Positions 10,604 to 23,000 are shown, counted from the stretch's first letter. The stretch is DNA of 64,000 nucleotides from Fremontodendron californicum (GCA_030761205.1 JAULJL010000015.1:5742001-5806000), one strand, 5' to 3'. Notes: generated by a model from the sequence alone, not told the origin. A program made the numbers and translations.

Positions 10604-13100
10604 CTTATATATATATATATATAACTTATTCAGAATTCCTTTTGGGAGATTCCTCACTTAAGGAGCTTGAGAATAGGGTGATCGGATCGTTCCAATGAGG
10701 GAAGCCTGCCCATCGAGTTGAGTGGAGATTCTAAAGGAAAAGGTAAAGGTAATGGCACCACTACTGCTTTCTATCCTCCTGGTCGTTTTGGTTGTTTATT
10801 GATATATCAGTGGATCGGTCTCTCACCCCAAAGTACAACAGAGTTGACCAGGCACAGCAAATCCAGTCAAACGAGTCGACTCAGCTGGACTCAAGCATTT
10901 CAGTTGGGAATTCGGATTAGGCTATCTAAACTGTATAGCTTTTCTTTACACCAAAAATGTCAACAACAAAAAAAGGCAAAAGGCCCAACAACCCTGAACC
11001 CCCCAACCAACAGCAAGCAAGCAAGGCCCACGTGAAATCAGCAAACGGCAGCCGTGATGTCAACATTAAAGATCAAACGGCTATGATCAGAAGCCGCCTA
11101 CCATTAAAATCATTGCACGCATCTCAAGGCGGCGAACCCAAAGATCAATTAATGATATTAAAATTAATTTATCATGGATTTTACTAACGAGTATCTTAAG
11201 ATACTCTTTAATGTATTAAAAATAATATTTTCATTCAATGTATTAAAAATAACGAGTATCTTAAGATCAATTAATGATATTATTATTTATAATAATATTT
11301 TCATTCAATGTATTAAAAATAATGAATAAAATTATTAATTACTGCATTTAATGCAACATTATTACAATAAATAGAATATTAACTAATCTTAAAGAATATC
11401 CTAAAATATATTATAAATTTTTTTTTAAATGTTTAGTATTGTTTTAAAAAATATATATTATAAAAAATTAAAATATTAAAAAAATATATTTAAAATAATA
11501 AAATTAATAAAATTATTTTATTTAAAAATTAATTTTTAAAACTCAAAAATTATAATTTTTGACTTTTGATTTACCTTTTAAAATCATGATTTCAATAATA
11601 AAAATCATTTTTTTTTACTTGTGCAGCCAAACCCATTTTTCTCTCTCTCTCATTCTTCATCCTCAAACCGCACTTAAACCACGGGAATCATATCAACCAT
11701 ATATTACTCCTACCGTCTAAAAGCAAACAAAAATAATAATAAAAGAACACTTTTTAATAAAAAATAACTTGATCTCGTGAAAAGTATGACAAATTTTTTT
11801 CAAGAAAGCGTGAGTTTGAAGAACCTTACAGAAAGGGGGGAAATTAAGCTGATGAAAAACAGTAAAACGACATCCATCATCATCATCGAACCCTAATCAT
11901 CCAAAAAATTAAACTTAATCTAAATTCTAACCCCCACGTTGAATTCAAAGTCTGAGAAAATTTTGAAAAGGCATTGGAAACGTTGAATACTTGATCCCGT
12001 GGAAAAATACATGTTTTTGTTTGGTTCCTCAAAAAATGGAAGGAATAAAAAGGCATAATGCGTTTGCTTTTTTCCAAGATAAGCTTTCACTTTCTCGCTT
12101 TACCAAACACAATGATATTTTAGATTCAACGCCTTACGCCTCTCTGCCTTTCACGTAGCCAGAGAACAGACCCAAAAAAGCGATCTTTTTCCTTTCGTCT
12201 TTTTATTGATTGATCAAAAAAACAAAGGAAATTTCAAGAATTCATGTAACGAAACAGAAAAAGATTGAAAATAACTGATCGCATGGCATTTATGGAAGAA
12301 AACTGAGCCAAGTTCATAGTTTTTTCTAGCACTGTGACTGTATAAGAATCCCGTTAACTCGGACCGATTTTGCGACACAAATTCCAACAAGAAAACTCCA
12401 AAATTACTCACACACACAAAAAAGAAAGAAGAGAAAAGCTACCGGACGATCAAACTTGGCATTTGAGAGACAAAGAAAGAATCAAACAGAGAAAAAACAC
12501 GTAATCAATATATATGTCAAAACGAATAAACCTTTACGATCGAAATAACTTTTCTTTTCTTTTAATTATGAAGTTACCTGAATCAGTAATATCACTGTCA
12601 GGGGAATCTTCTTCTTCTTCGCCGCCAACTTCCCCATTTCCTTCATTTTCCACCACTTTCTCGGCAACTTTCTCTTTCTCATCATCCAAACAACCGCCTT
12701 CTCCTCCTCCGCCACCTTTCACTTCCTCCTTGTCAACTCCATCTCCTCCTCCGGTCTTCTTGGCAGCTACCTTTTTCAGCTCCACCGCCACATCAGCAAT
12801 GGAATGGTACTTCTGCATCTGCAACACCGGGATCCAGTTCAGTCTCCTCCTGTGGATCGCCGTGAACACCGCTTCGTACTCCGATCCTCCACCTCCTCCT
12901 CCTTCAAGTTGCGCCAAGTGACCGCAAAGAGCATCGATGATGGCATTGGCCGCCGCGAATTCCCCTCGGAACCAAGAAATGATCGTATCCTTAGCCAAAA
13001 CGTCACTAACCGCCGGCACAGCTTGCATCACCGGTACCATGGCAGGCCCCACCGCTTGAGCCCGTCCCCTCGGCGATGCTGGCCCCGCCGCCATTGACAT
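7316..13100 (-). CDS. ALKBH10B: ALKBH10-type 2OG-Fe(II) dioxygenase (mRNA m6A demethylase family)
   Basis: Seven exons on the minus strand: 13100-12578, 10228-10098, 9973-9856, 9172-9065, 8911-8796, 8635-8481, 7811-7316. All are GT-AG and in phase, giving 548 residues (Arabidopsis ALKBH10B is of similar size). The N-terminal part holds the conserved block WFRGEFAAANAIIDALCGHL and the NWIPVLQMQKY segment, then an acidic, glycine-rich linker. The AlkB fold follows, with iron ligands His344 and Asp346 in PPHLDQP, distal His399 in MARHVMC and the 2-oxoglutarate-binding arginine Arg408 in KRVSITF. Arabidopsis ALKBH10B removes N6-methyladenosine from mRNA and affects flowering. The C-terminal tail is proline-rich and disordered. 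Two start codons lie 6 bp apart (13100 and 13094); I use the outer one. Whether this is ALKBH10A or 10B needs a tree. Confidence 0.93.
10564..10622. repeat. (TA)n microsatellite in ALKBH10 intron 1
   Basis: About 39 bp of pure TA, then AACT, then a second TA run to 10622. It lies in the 2.35-kb first intron of the ALKBH10 gene and is likely to vary in length. Confidence 0.9.
11142..11333. repeat. Scrambled local repeat with an 18-bp palindrome
   Basis: Three modules are each present twice in changed order: GATCAATTAATGATATTA, AACGAGTATCTTAAGAT and AATAATATTTTCATTCAATG plus the following ATTAAAAATAA. One junction forms a perfect 18-bp palindrome, GAGTATCTTAAGATACTC (11189-11206). This is a local duplication with rearrangement inside ALKBH10 intron 1. 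Confidence 0.7.
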
Positions 13101-15646
13101 CTCTCACTTTCTACTAACTTTACCCTCTCCTTTTAACTATTTACTAATTTGACCAAATATAAGGAACCCAGAACCTTTTTTTTTTCCAGATGCTCCGAAC
13201 TATTGGGTTTTTGGAGAATTACCAGTCGATCGATATTTCAGCTGTTTTGTTGAGAAAGGGGAGAAGGCTTAAAGCAAATGGTGTGGTGGCTTTTGTTTTG
13301 TTTTGGTTTTTGTTATTTTGGTCTTACAGCTGAGAAGGGGGTGTTTTGGCCTTTTGAGGGGGAAGGAGAAGAGAGAGGGGTTATAATATAGAGGGTTTTT
13401 TTTTTTTTTTTAAATGTATTATTAGTGTATAAATTTTATATATTGATAATAAATTTTATATTGATATCTTATAAAAAGTTAATCATTAATCTTTAATTCT
13501 AATCATTAATCTCTAACCTTAATTTTTAATCTCTAATTCTTATACGTGATAACGTAAGATGCGCTGATGATGTATAACCCTATACACTGTATTAAATATT
13601 AATTCTATAATATAGGGTAAATATGAAAATCATGCCCTCAATAATTGAATAATTATTAAATAGTTTAATAGTTCAGAGATATTTGAAAAAAAAAAAGAGT
13701 TAAAAATTTTTAAAAAATATATTTAAAGATAAAATTATCCTTAATGAATTTTTTTTCTTTCTTCTTCTATTAAAAAATTATTATTTTTTTAAAAATTTTA
13801 ATTAAAAATAAAATATTTATTTTTTAAAATTTAAAAAAATAAAAAAATTAATTTTAGAAATATTATTTGTATTATTTATTTAATTTTTTTAATTAAAAAA
13901 TTCATGTTTTAAAATTAAAAATTTTATTTTTAGAAAAAAATATTTTTTAACTAAAAAAAATAAGAGAACATTTTTTATTAAGAATATTTTATTTTTATAA
14001 TTTTTTTCTTAATAATTTTATATTATATATATTTTTAAATAATTTTTATTTATTATATCATTTAATAATTATCATATTAGAAAAGATATGTTTTTTACAA
14101 TTACCCTATAATATATTTGGAGCTTTTAGGAGTGGCATGTCCGTACTGATGGGACCACGGAAAGGGGTGATATAAAGATCTCTGGGGAAGGTGACGTGGC
14201 ATTACCAAATGGAAGTTGGGTCTTGGGTTGGCTAAACAATGAAAGGCATGGTTTAAAGCCCAAAAAGTGGATTCGAAACCAGACCATTCACACCATGGTC
14301 GATGCTGCTGGGGATTTGCTAGGTTTTAGTTTTACTTTCGCCAATATGGCCAAATTTAGGTGGAATACAAAATTTACTCGATGAAAAAAGATGCACATTT
14401 TCTTTTTTTGGGTAATTCTTGTATGCTAAATTGCTATGTAGGTTGCATGCCGAATTGAGTTGAGTTGAGTTGTATGACTTGAGATTTATGTTCAAAGTCT
14501 CATTTGGGTTTGGTTCAATTCAATCTATTAAGTTTTATGTTGATTTATTAGTTGGTTCATTTATTTAATTTAATTCTTTAATTTTTTATATGATGTAATT
14601 TTTAATTAATTTTTTTGTATTTATAATTTTATAAAAAAAAATAATTAATTAATGAGTTGAAATTTGACGAGTCGCGTATGATTTAAGACTTGGCGTATAA
14701 AAAGTTTAATTGAGATCGGTTAGCCATTGCATTTTTTTTATTTTTAATTTGAACCTTAAGTTTTAGAGAAGCATTTATAAAATTGGAGCGTTGATTTTGA
14801 AATTATGAAAATTATTTGTCGAATTGAGTGTGGGTTAATTCAATTTTTTTTTCCTTCTAGAAGTGGTAGCTTTTTAAATAAAGCACATTTTGTGCTAATT
14901 TGTTATAAATGTGAAGGATATCGAGACAAACGCATGAGTAGGGCATGAGGTCCCCCTACCTTAGGCATGACCTTAATTATTATTATTAGATTTTCTCACC
15001 CAAAAAAAATGGCATTTGAAGAATCAACTAATTTTGTTCATCCTTTGAAGATAAAAGTAAATATATTATTAATAAATGTAATTTAATCTTCATTGTCCTT
15101 TTAATAGACTATGTATAATTTTTCTCAAGGTCTAGGAAGAAAATTAATCGTCCACTTTTTGACAATTTTATTCCAAAACTTGAGAAGTCTTTATTGATCA
15201 ACAAAATTTAGGACTGGACCATCATGTAATCCAACAAATTAACCTCTCAATTTGAATTTTCCGACGAAAAATTATCATAATTTAAACATTATATTAATTG
15301 GATACATGAATGAACCTTTGAAACTTCAAATTTTCCATCCTTTCCTTTTCAATTTTCAGAGCTGACGCCTCCTCATTTTGTGGAAATTAAAACCAAACCT
15401 GAAATTTGAAGACCAAGGTTCTGACTTCTGATAAGGAAGTGCCAAAACAAGTAGGCAAATATATATTTGGCAATGGGTGTATTTATATGGTGTTTGTGTT
15501 TTTGTTTGTATATATAATTATGTTTAAAATATTATATATTTATATAAATTTTGATATATTTATATTATTTATATTATATTCGTATTATATTTTAATTATT
15601 TTTATATCTATACTATTATTAAAAACAATGATTGAGATGATATCAT
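13101..15646. other. ALKBH10 promoter side and AT-rich spacer
   Basis: No gene seen. Positions 13101-13390 are the upstream region of the ALKBH10 gene. Positions 13419-13611 resemble the TIR element copies at 16981 and 19515. Positions 13640-14100 are extremely AT-rich. A short frame at 14196-14384 has no family signal. Positions about 15478-15620 are a copy of the AT-rich dispersed repeat also found at 2159, 20395 and 21126. Confidence 0.6.
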
Positions 15647-15955
15647 GAGTAGACCTGTCCATGGGTCGGGTCGGGTCGTGGTTCGGAAATTTTTTTAATT
15701 TCATGCCCAAGCCCATTCGGGCCGGCCCGTATAAGCCTGTTTCACTATTCAAATATATTAAAATATTAAAATATATATTTTTTATTAATATTTATATATA
15801 TTTTATAATTAAATATAAATTAAAAAAATAATATTTTAATACTTAAACAGTGATAAGGGCTGGGCCGACCCGGAATATAAAAATCTATGTCCAAGCCCGA
15901 CCCAATACGGGCAGGGTCGGGCGAGCTACCTGACCCATGGATAAGTCTAGTTACG
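15647..15955. mobile_element. TIR element of the TCCATGGGTC type, copy 1
   Basis: The left end TAGACCTGTCCATGGGTCGG is matched in reverse at the right end by GACCCATGGATAAGTCTA, forming roughly 19-bp inverted ends. The subterminal parts are GC-rich (GGGTCGGGTCG, GGGCCGGCCC) and the centre is pure AT. There is no coding capacity. The layout fits a non-autonomous hAT-type MITE; I could not identify a clean target duplication. Confidence 0.6.
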
Positions 15956-16588
15956 AGTTAACCGGATACCAACTCGAAAAAATATCAAAAAAATATTAAT
16001 TAAAAATGTTTATGTAATTTACTTTAAAAAATTATTTTTATATGACATCATTAGATAACTTTTTTTATTTAAAAAAAAAATACTCACATCAAATAACTCA
16101 CTTAAAAAAAATATTATTCACATTTTATATCATTAAATTATTAATTTTAAAATATTTTTTAATATTTTAATTTATAATTATTTTTATTTTCACCTTGTGG
16201 GTGTGCGGTGTGCCGTATCTAGTTATATTTATGTTTTGTAATTTAATTGTATTTAAAATTATCAAATTTATAAATACTAACAATGACATGGACGACAAAG
16301 AAGACGCCATGTGGTGTGGGTCCAAGTTCCATCATTCAGTTAAGGAGAAGATAGGAGGGTTCGTTTTGTGGTGGTGGGGTCCATGGAGGAAGGAAGCCTC
16401 TATTGTTGGCTTATAGACGAGGGAAGGGAAGGTGTGCGTGCGGGACCCATCGGGAGGGAAGGGTCCGGAGCCAGGAGGTGGGTTTGTTGTGTGGTTCGAT
16501 TGTGGCCATCCAACCGCATTGCGCACATACGGACGATGCCCTTCCTAGTCCCCACCGCACCATCATAAAAGACATTCTTTACGACCGC

Positions 16589-17499
16589 TCTTATCTGGCT
16601 TTGCCTCTCTATTCCTTCGCTCGGCTTTGGCCCATGGCTTCCTTTTATTTTTGCATAAAATTAAAACCTTTAAAAGATAATATATATTCGAAAATTTATA
16701 TATTTTTGTAATTAACAACATAGAGCAATATCTCCTTCATCTTTTTTTTTTTAAGGATATCTCTTTATGCAATTGAGTTTGAATGTAGAATAAGGAATGA
16801 ATTGTGATCTTATACTATAGGCTTAGCTTGATTTTTTTATTATTATTAAAACAATTGTATCTTTAAATTTGAGATTTAATTCAATTGATTCATGTAATTA
16901 TTTTTAAGAGGTGATATACAATAAATTTGAACTTCGTATCTGTAATCTCTTTTTTATCTCAAATTGTGAATTTTTTTAGGATTTATATTTGATGCACTAT
17001 CAGTGTATAAATCTATACACACACAGTGCGCCACATTATGCCACTCGTTAAAAGTTAGATTTAGATTTAGAGTTTAGAGTTTAGGTTTATTTTTTTAATG
17101 AAGTGTTACCGTATGATTTATTATCAATGTATAAAATTATATACTGATAATACATCAAATACAAACTCTTTCATTTATATATATATATATATATAAATGA
17201 TATCTTCAACTTAAACATTCCAAAACAGCTCAAATTTAGTTGTTTGTACAACTAAGCCAACTACCAATCTTTTAAATGCCTTTTATTTTCTAAATAAATT
17301 GTACAATCCACTCTTTTAAAAGAATACCATTTTCATTATCACTTTCAATTTTTTTTTTCATTAGCAAAAAAAATAAAAAAACTCTAAGGGGGAAAAAGAG
17401 AAGCCTCCTAAGAATCTCTCTAGCCTCAAAATTCCATTATGTCACTTTCTTTACTCTTTTTGCAAGAAAGAATTTGCAAGAAAGAATAAAAGGGTGGTG
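16589..17499 (+). repeat. 0.9-kb direct duplication, upstream copy
   Basis: This 911-bp block is repeated in the same orientation at 19121-20010, starting at TTATCTGGCTTTGCCTC and ending at AAAGGGTGGTG. By eye most of it is nearly identical, with scattered substitutions and small indels; this copy has an extra tandem GCAAGAAAGAATTT near its end. Both copies contain the same TIR element. No TG...CA ends, primer-binding site or polypurine tract were seen, so it is not a convincing LTR. Confidence 0.85.
16981..17166. mobile_element. MITE with about 30-bp TIRs, nested in duplication copy 1
   Basis: The left end TATATTTGATGCACTATCAG and the reverse complement of the right end, TGTATTTGATGTATTATCAG, match over about 30 bp. 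The inside holds the repeated string TTAGATTTAGATTTAGAGTTTAGAG. A second copy is at 19515-19695 within the other duplicate, and a diverged one at 13419-13611. No coding capacity. Confidence 0.6.
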
Positions 17500-17886
17500 G
17501 CAACTATAATGAGAACATTTAGAATGAGAACCATGAAAACAACAAGAGAATTATAAAAAAGTAAAAAAATTAAAAAATATTATGTTTGCACCAATAATGA
17601 AAAATATTTCGAGGGTTTGAATTTTGAGGGTTTTTTGTTAAACCAAATATTTATATATTTTTAAAATACATTAGTCTCGTCAATATTATTTTTACTTGTT
17701 TTTAATCGAAAATAACTTCATTTAGTCAAATCCAACATGTTGAAATTGTTTTTTGTCTCAAACTATTAGATTTGCTTTGGATTTTTTTTTCTCCATGGTG
17801 AAATCTAATTGTTTTAGTACTAATTTAAGATCCAAGCAACACAAATCTAGTCGTTTGAAAACAAAAATAGCATTAAGTGGTAAACA

Positions 17887-18185
17887 AAGATGTCCATGGG
17901 TCAAGTCGTGACGGGCCCAAGTTCGAACAATTTTTTTTTGCTTGCTCAGGCCTAGTTTGAATCAGTTCCAGTATGAAAGCTCATTTTACTATTTAAAATA
18001 TATTATATTAATATTAATATATTTTTATAATTAAATTTAAATAAAAATATTATTTTTATTATTTAAACAGTAATCTTGGCCAAGCTGATCTATATTACTA
18101 AAAGCCTATTCAATGTCTAGTCTAATTCGGATTGAGCTTGTCAGGCTGGACGGGTAGCATGCCTCGTGGATAGGTAGGTCTACGA
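17887..18185. mobile_element. TIR element of the TCCATGGGTC type, copy 2
   Basis: The left end is GATGTCCATGGGTCAAGTCG; the right end CTCGTGGATAGGTAGGTCTA is a decayed inverted match. The AT-rich centre and the TTTAAACAGTAATC motif correspond to copy 1 at 15647. More diverged than copy 1 and presumably older. Confidence 0.5.
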
Positions 18186-18675
18186 CCACATATAGCTCGA
18201 ACATTGTTGAATTTAGCAATAAGATTATCTGGTTGCTGGAAGAAGAAACAAAAAATAATTTGAAATAAAATGATAAAAACAATTAAAAATGACAATGATT
18301 ATTTTAATATCGGATACCTTCATAATATTCAACCTCATTTGTAAGTAATACTATTTAATATTTAAATTTTGTTGTATATATTATTATTGTAATACTTACT
18401 AAATTAATTATTTAATTTTTGACCGAAAAAATTAATTTTTTAATTATTCTAAATTCAATATATTTTCTACGAGTTAACTTTAATTTTTTTAATTTAAGTT
18501 TCATTAATAATGTGTATAAAAAATGATTTTTTTTTTTTATTTTGGGTTTCAATATTTGAGTTGGATTTTATAATAATAAAAAACTGTGCTATTTATAATT
18601 TAATATGTCAAATTTAAAATTTTGAAAATATTAATAATTGAATTTAACTATTAAGTATTAATTTTTATTCATATT

Positions 18676-18965
18676 TAAATAAAATTTATCTGTTCATGAC
18701 AATAAACAAATGAATAAATTTATTTGTTTGTTTGTTTATTGTCATGAACAGATTTTTAATTGTTCAGGAACGTGTTCGATTATATGTTCATGAACATGTT
18801 CGTTTAATATTCGTGAACAAGTTCATTTAATTTAAATGAACCGAAATCAAACATAATTTTATAATTCTTAGCGAACACGAGCCAAACACAAACATACTCA
18901 AAAATAAACAAATGAACACGAACAAAGATCAATTCGTTTAAGCCAATTCATTTATAGTTCTAATT
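18676..18965. mobile_element. Small repeat rich in GTTCATGAAC, with a long hairpin
   Basis: The stretch repeats GTTCATGAACA and GTTCGTTTAA-like words on both strands, a common pattern of short plant non-autonomous elements. Its left part is a 66-bp hairpin (18688-18753) in which the outer 23 nt, starting ATCTGTTCATGACAATAAAC, are a perfect inverted repeat. No coding capacity. Confidence 0.5.
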
Positions 18966-19120
18966 ATCAAATTTTTTATTAAATATTTTTTTCTTATTAT
19001 TGCAAACACTAAATACTTTTGATATTTTACCTTATTTGATAATTGTCCGTATTATTCTAAACGGGATAATTGTCCATACTATTCTAAATGGAATAAACAC
19101 TAAATACTTTTGATGTTTCA

Positions 19121-20010
19121 TCTTATCCGGCTTTGCCTCTCTATTCCTTCGCTCGGCTTTGGTCCATGGCTTCCTTTTATTTTTGCATAAAATTAAAACC
19201 TTTAAAAGATAATAAATATATTCGAAAATTTATTTATTTTTGTAATTAACAACACAGAGCAATATCTCCTTCTTCTTTTTTTTTAACGATATCTCTTTAT
19301 GCAATTGAGTTTGAATGTAGAATAAGGAATGAATTGTGATCTTATACTATAGGCTTAGCTTGATTCTTTTTTATTATTATTAAAACAATTGTATCTTTAA
19401 ATTTGAGATTTAATTTAATTGATTCATGTAATCATTTTAAGAGATGATATACAATAAATTTGAACTTCACATCTATAATTTCTTTTTTTATCTTAAATTA
19501 TGATTTTTTTTAGAATTTATATTTGATGCACTTATCAGTGTATAAATCTATTAACACAGTGCACCACATCATGTCACTTGTTAAAAGTTAGATTTAGATT
19601 TAAGGTTTAGGATTTAAATTTTTTTTTAATGAAGTGTTATCATATAATCCATTATCAGTGTATAAAACTATATATTGATAGTACATCAAATATAGCTTTT
19701 TTTTTTTTTTTTATATATATAAAAATGATATCTTCAACTTAAACATTCCAAAACAGCTCAAATTTAGTTGTTTGTACAACTAAGCCAACTGCCAATCTTT
19801 TAAATGCCTTTTATTTTCTAAATAAATTGTACAACCCACTCTTTTAAAAGAATACCATTTTCATTATCACTTTCAATTTTTTTTTCATTAGCAACAAAAA
19901 AAAAAACTCTAAGGGGGAAAAAGGGAAGCCTCCTAAGAATCTCTCTAGCCTCAAAATTCCATTATGTCACTTTCTTTACTCTTTTTGCAAGAAAGAATAA
20001 AAGGGTGGTG
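19121..20010 (+). repeat. 0.9-kb direct duplication, downstream copy
   Basis: Partner of 16589-17499, in the same orientation and offset by about 2.53 kb. It includes its own copy of the nested TIR element at 19515-19695. Just upstream (18990-19125) the words GATAATTGTCC and CACTAAATACTTTTGAT each occur twice, so the left breakpoint lies in rearranged sequence. Confidence 0.85.
19515..19695. mobile_element. MITE with TIRs, nested in duplication copy 2
   Basis: Same element as 16981-17166, with left end TATATTTGATGCACTTATCAG-like and right end GATAGTACATCAAATATAG. Since both duplicates carry it at the same internal position, it inserted before the duplication. Confidence 0.6.
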
Positions 20011-23000
20011 TTAAAAAAAGGGAAATTCTCAAAACTCCATTATGTCACTTTCTTTACTTCTTTCGCTATTGGGGAACTTCCTTCTCCTCCTCTTTATAGC
20101 TTTATTAGATTCTCATTTTTACATGAAGAATAATAGAAAAAAAGGGTTGTGGCTAATTTTTGCAAGCAATAAGCAAAGCCAAGCAAGCTGTAAGGTTCCC
20201 ACTTCCCACCCTACATTTACAAAGGGACTGAGTTCCCGGTTGCCCTTTTTTAGCCAAAAGTCAAGGGTGAACATGAGAGGTCCATCTTCAAAGTCCCTTT
20301 CAAAAGAAGTGCCAAGTAAAATTGGATGGCCACCATCCCCTGCCTTTCCACTCAGTCTCACTGTCAATTTCCCCCATTTCCAGCATTTTCAGTATTAATG
20401 TATTTGTATTGTGTTTGTATATTTTTTTTATGTTATAATTATGTTTAAAATATTTTATATTTATATAAATTTTGAATACATTAATAATTTGTATTATATA
20501 AATTTTAATATGTTCGTATATTTATGTCGTGTTAATTTTTTTTTTATTATATTCATATCATGTTCAATATTATTGAATCTAATTTTCGGCATTTCCATTT
20601 TCAATTTGTTTTCAATTAGAACTCTACATGTATATTCACATCAGTCTACATCAATTCTAGACACATATACTTTCTTCATTATTATTCCAAAATTATACAA
20701 CAATTATGTCATTGATGATGAAAATCAAACATTAGACTCTGTTTTTTTTTTCCATGTAAACACAAATCTAACTCATAGTTTTTTATTAAATTAACTTAGA
20801 ACCTGTATTTACAGTTAGCTTATAGAGACAACGTTCTAGACAAGAAAAAGAAGATTCCAATTTCCAAACTCTTAGAAATATATTATCTTGTAATTTGCAA
20901 AAAAAATAAAAAAAAAAGTTGTACACCAAAAAATGTGATGAAGGACCCCATTCCCCATCACACTTTTGAAGTGCTTTGGCATTTACTTTTTGGAACTGTG
21001 GAGGGTGTGAGAATCATCTAAACAACAGAAAAATCTATTATGGACCATCCAAAAATAAGCAAATGAGATTTCCTCCCACCATTATGGCAAAAGCAAATAT
21101 GAGATAAATTAAGGTGCTAAATAGATATGATAATTCGTATATTTGTGTAGTATTTGTCATAATCATGTTTAAAGTATTTTATATTAATATAAATTTTGAC
21201 GTGTTAATAATTTATGTTATATAGATTTTGACATATTCGTGTATTCGTGTCGTATCCATATTTTTTTTTCATGTCGTGTTATATTTTAGTTATTTTTTTC
21301 GTATCGTGTTCGTATCATGCTCAATACTGTCAGTTCTAGTTCTAAATGGGTTTTCCACAATCCTCTAAAAAACCAGAAGGAACATATTCCTTTCCATTAT
21401 TCATTTTTCTTTTGTAAGATAGTTACAAACCTAATTAGTCAGCTTGCTTGAAAGTTGAAAGACAATTATAACTATTTTTTTTTCCTTTCTTTTAAACTAA
21501 TATAAATGTTTAGTATGATAGTATCTCTAACTGGTTATACTTGATTCCTTGACAATTTTTAAGATTGAAACTGAACCCAAATTAAAAAAATTGGATTAGA
21601 GATCAAATTGGTAAAATTTTCGATAATCAGTTCAATTGGTCGGATCGGTTAGAACGATTGGCATAATTAAATCAATTAATATTAAATAAATAATAAATAT
21701 AAAAAAATGAGAATTACTTTAAGATAAAAGGGATTTGAATTTGAAACATTTTAGTTGAACTCAATTTTTTTTCTTTACAATCAATATAATCATAAATTTC
21801 AAAATTACAGGTGATGTATATAAATATTCAAAAATAAAATAAAATAAAAAAAGAATTAGGAAAAAATGTAACAAAACTAGCAAATCTCATGTGTCCTCAA
21901 TTTTGAACTACTTTCTTTCTTCTTTAAGGGCAGGGGGCTAAGGAAAAGGGTTCATGAACTGGTTCAAGTTTTTTCCTAACGAAGAAGCCTTTACAACTTT
22001 CAAAGGGCCGAAAGATACCAACCATATAATATAGAGTACAAAGTTTGGTACAAATTTTATTAAAAACTATGCTTGACTTTTAAGATTTAACCAATTTTTT
22101 TAATGCTAAAAAGAGCATTGAAAAATAAGATTTGAAGAATCTGGGTTGAATGCAGTAACATGTCATCAACTAACTGATTTGCATTAAACTAATTAGTTAA
22201 TTAATTAAATAAACAAAAACAGAGAAAACGCCTGTAATTTGGGCTTAAGTCTTGTGCTGATAAATGTCAGCACTTTTCTTTCTTTATAATTAACTACAGC
22301 TAGCTAGCTAGCTAGCATCTGACTTTTGTTTCAGGCTTTCAACATATATGTAAATATAAGTAATATTATACCAATAATAAGTTGCAATTGTTTGTTTTTT
22401 TCCCAATTGACATATATTAATCAAAGTAAAATACTATCTTTCTTAATTTTTTTGCTTTCCAGGAAGGGATGTCTACTATTTCCTTAATTTATTATATTAG
22501 TAGCATGATCTGAGAAAGAATCATAAAAATATTGTTAGGTTTATGGATTCAGCAGTAGTTGAATAAAGAAATTTATGTGATTGTGATTTAGATATACTCT
22601 GTTCAGGTTTCAGCCATGGAAACAGCAAAACTCGTGCATGTCAGATGAGCACTCAGCAGCCAGCTACGTCATAGTTTTAGGTCAAAGCTTAATTTAATTA
22701 GAGCTGGAGATGGGCATGAACTCTGCTCCCTGAGACCACCCAAAGGTCTTTTTCCCAGAACTTTTGTGTGCTTTAAATTAAATTGATATTGTTTTAACTG
22801 CTTTTAAGGACAAGTTCTTTAGGGAATGATTGGAACCATTTAAGGGGGCAAATTACCCCAAAACCATCATTTTAAAATTGATCATTAATCATATGCATGA
22901 ACAAGAACATCAAGGGTTAGCTTTAGTCCAAAATTTATATATCCTCTAAAACATATGGTAGCTACTAGCTTTCAAGATATTTTTTTCCAATATACCATGA

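Noticed and set aside
10718..11035. 105-residue plus-strand frame in ALKBH10 intron 1
   Set aside because: Low-complexity, no family signal, and antisense to a well-supported gene.
14196..14384. 62-residue frame in the spacer
   Set aside because: Short, no splice partners and no recognisable domain.
16195..16711. Several overlapping frames on both strands in a less AT-rich patch
   Set aside because: Mutually overlapping and unconserved-looking; probably chance in a GC-richer segment.
18688..18753. microRNA precursor
   Set aside because: The stem is nearly perfect with almost no loop and sits in a repeat; this fits an inverted repeat or transposon end better than a miRNA.
16589..20010. LTR retrotransposon
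   Set aside because: Direct repeats are present but TG...CA ends, primer-binding site, polypurine tract, coding domains and target duplication are not.
20042..20398. 118-residue frame and its antisense frame
   Set aside because: Both strands are open over the same bases and neither has domain features.
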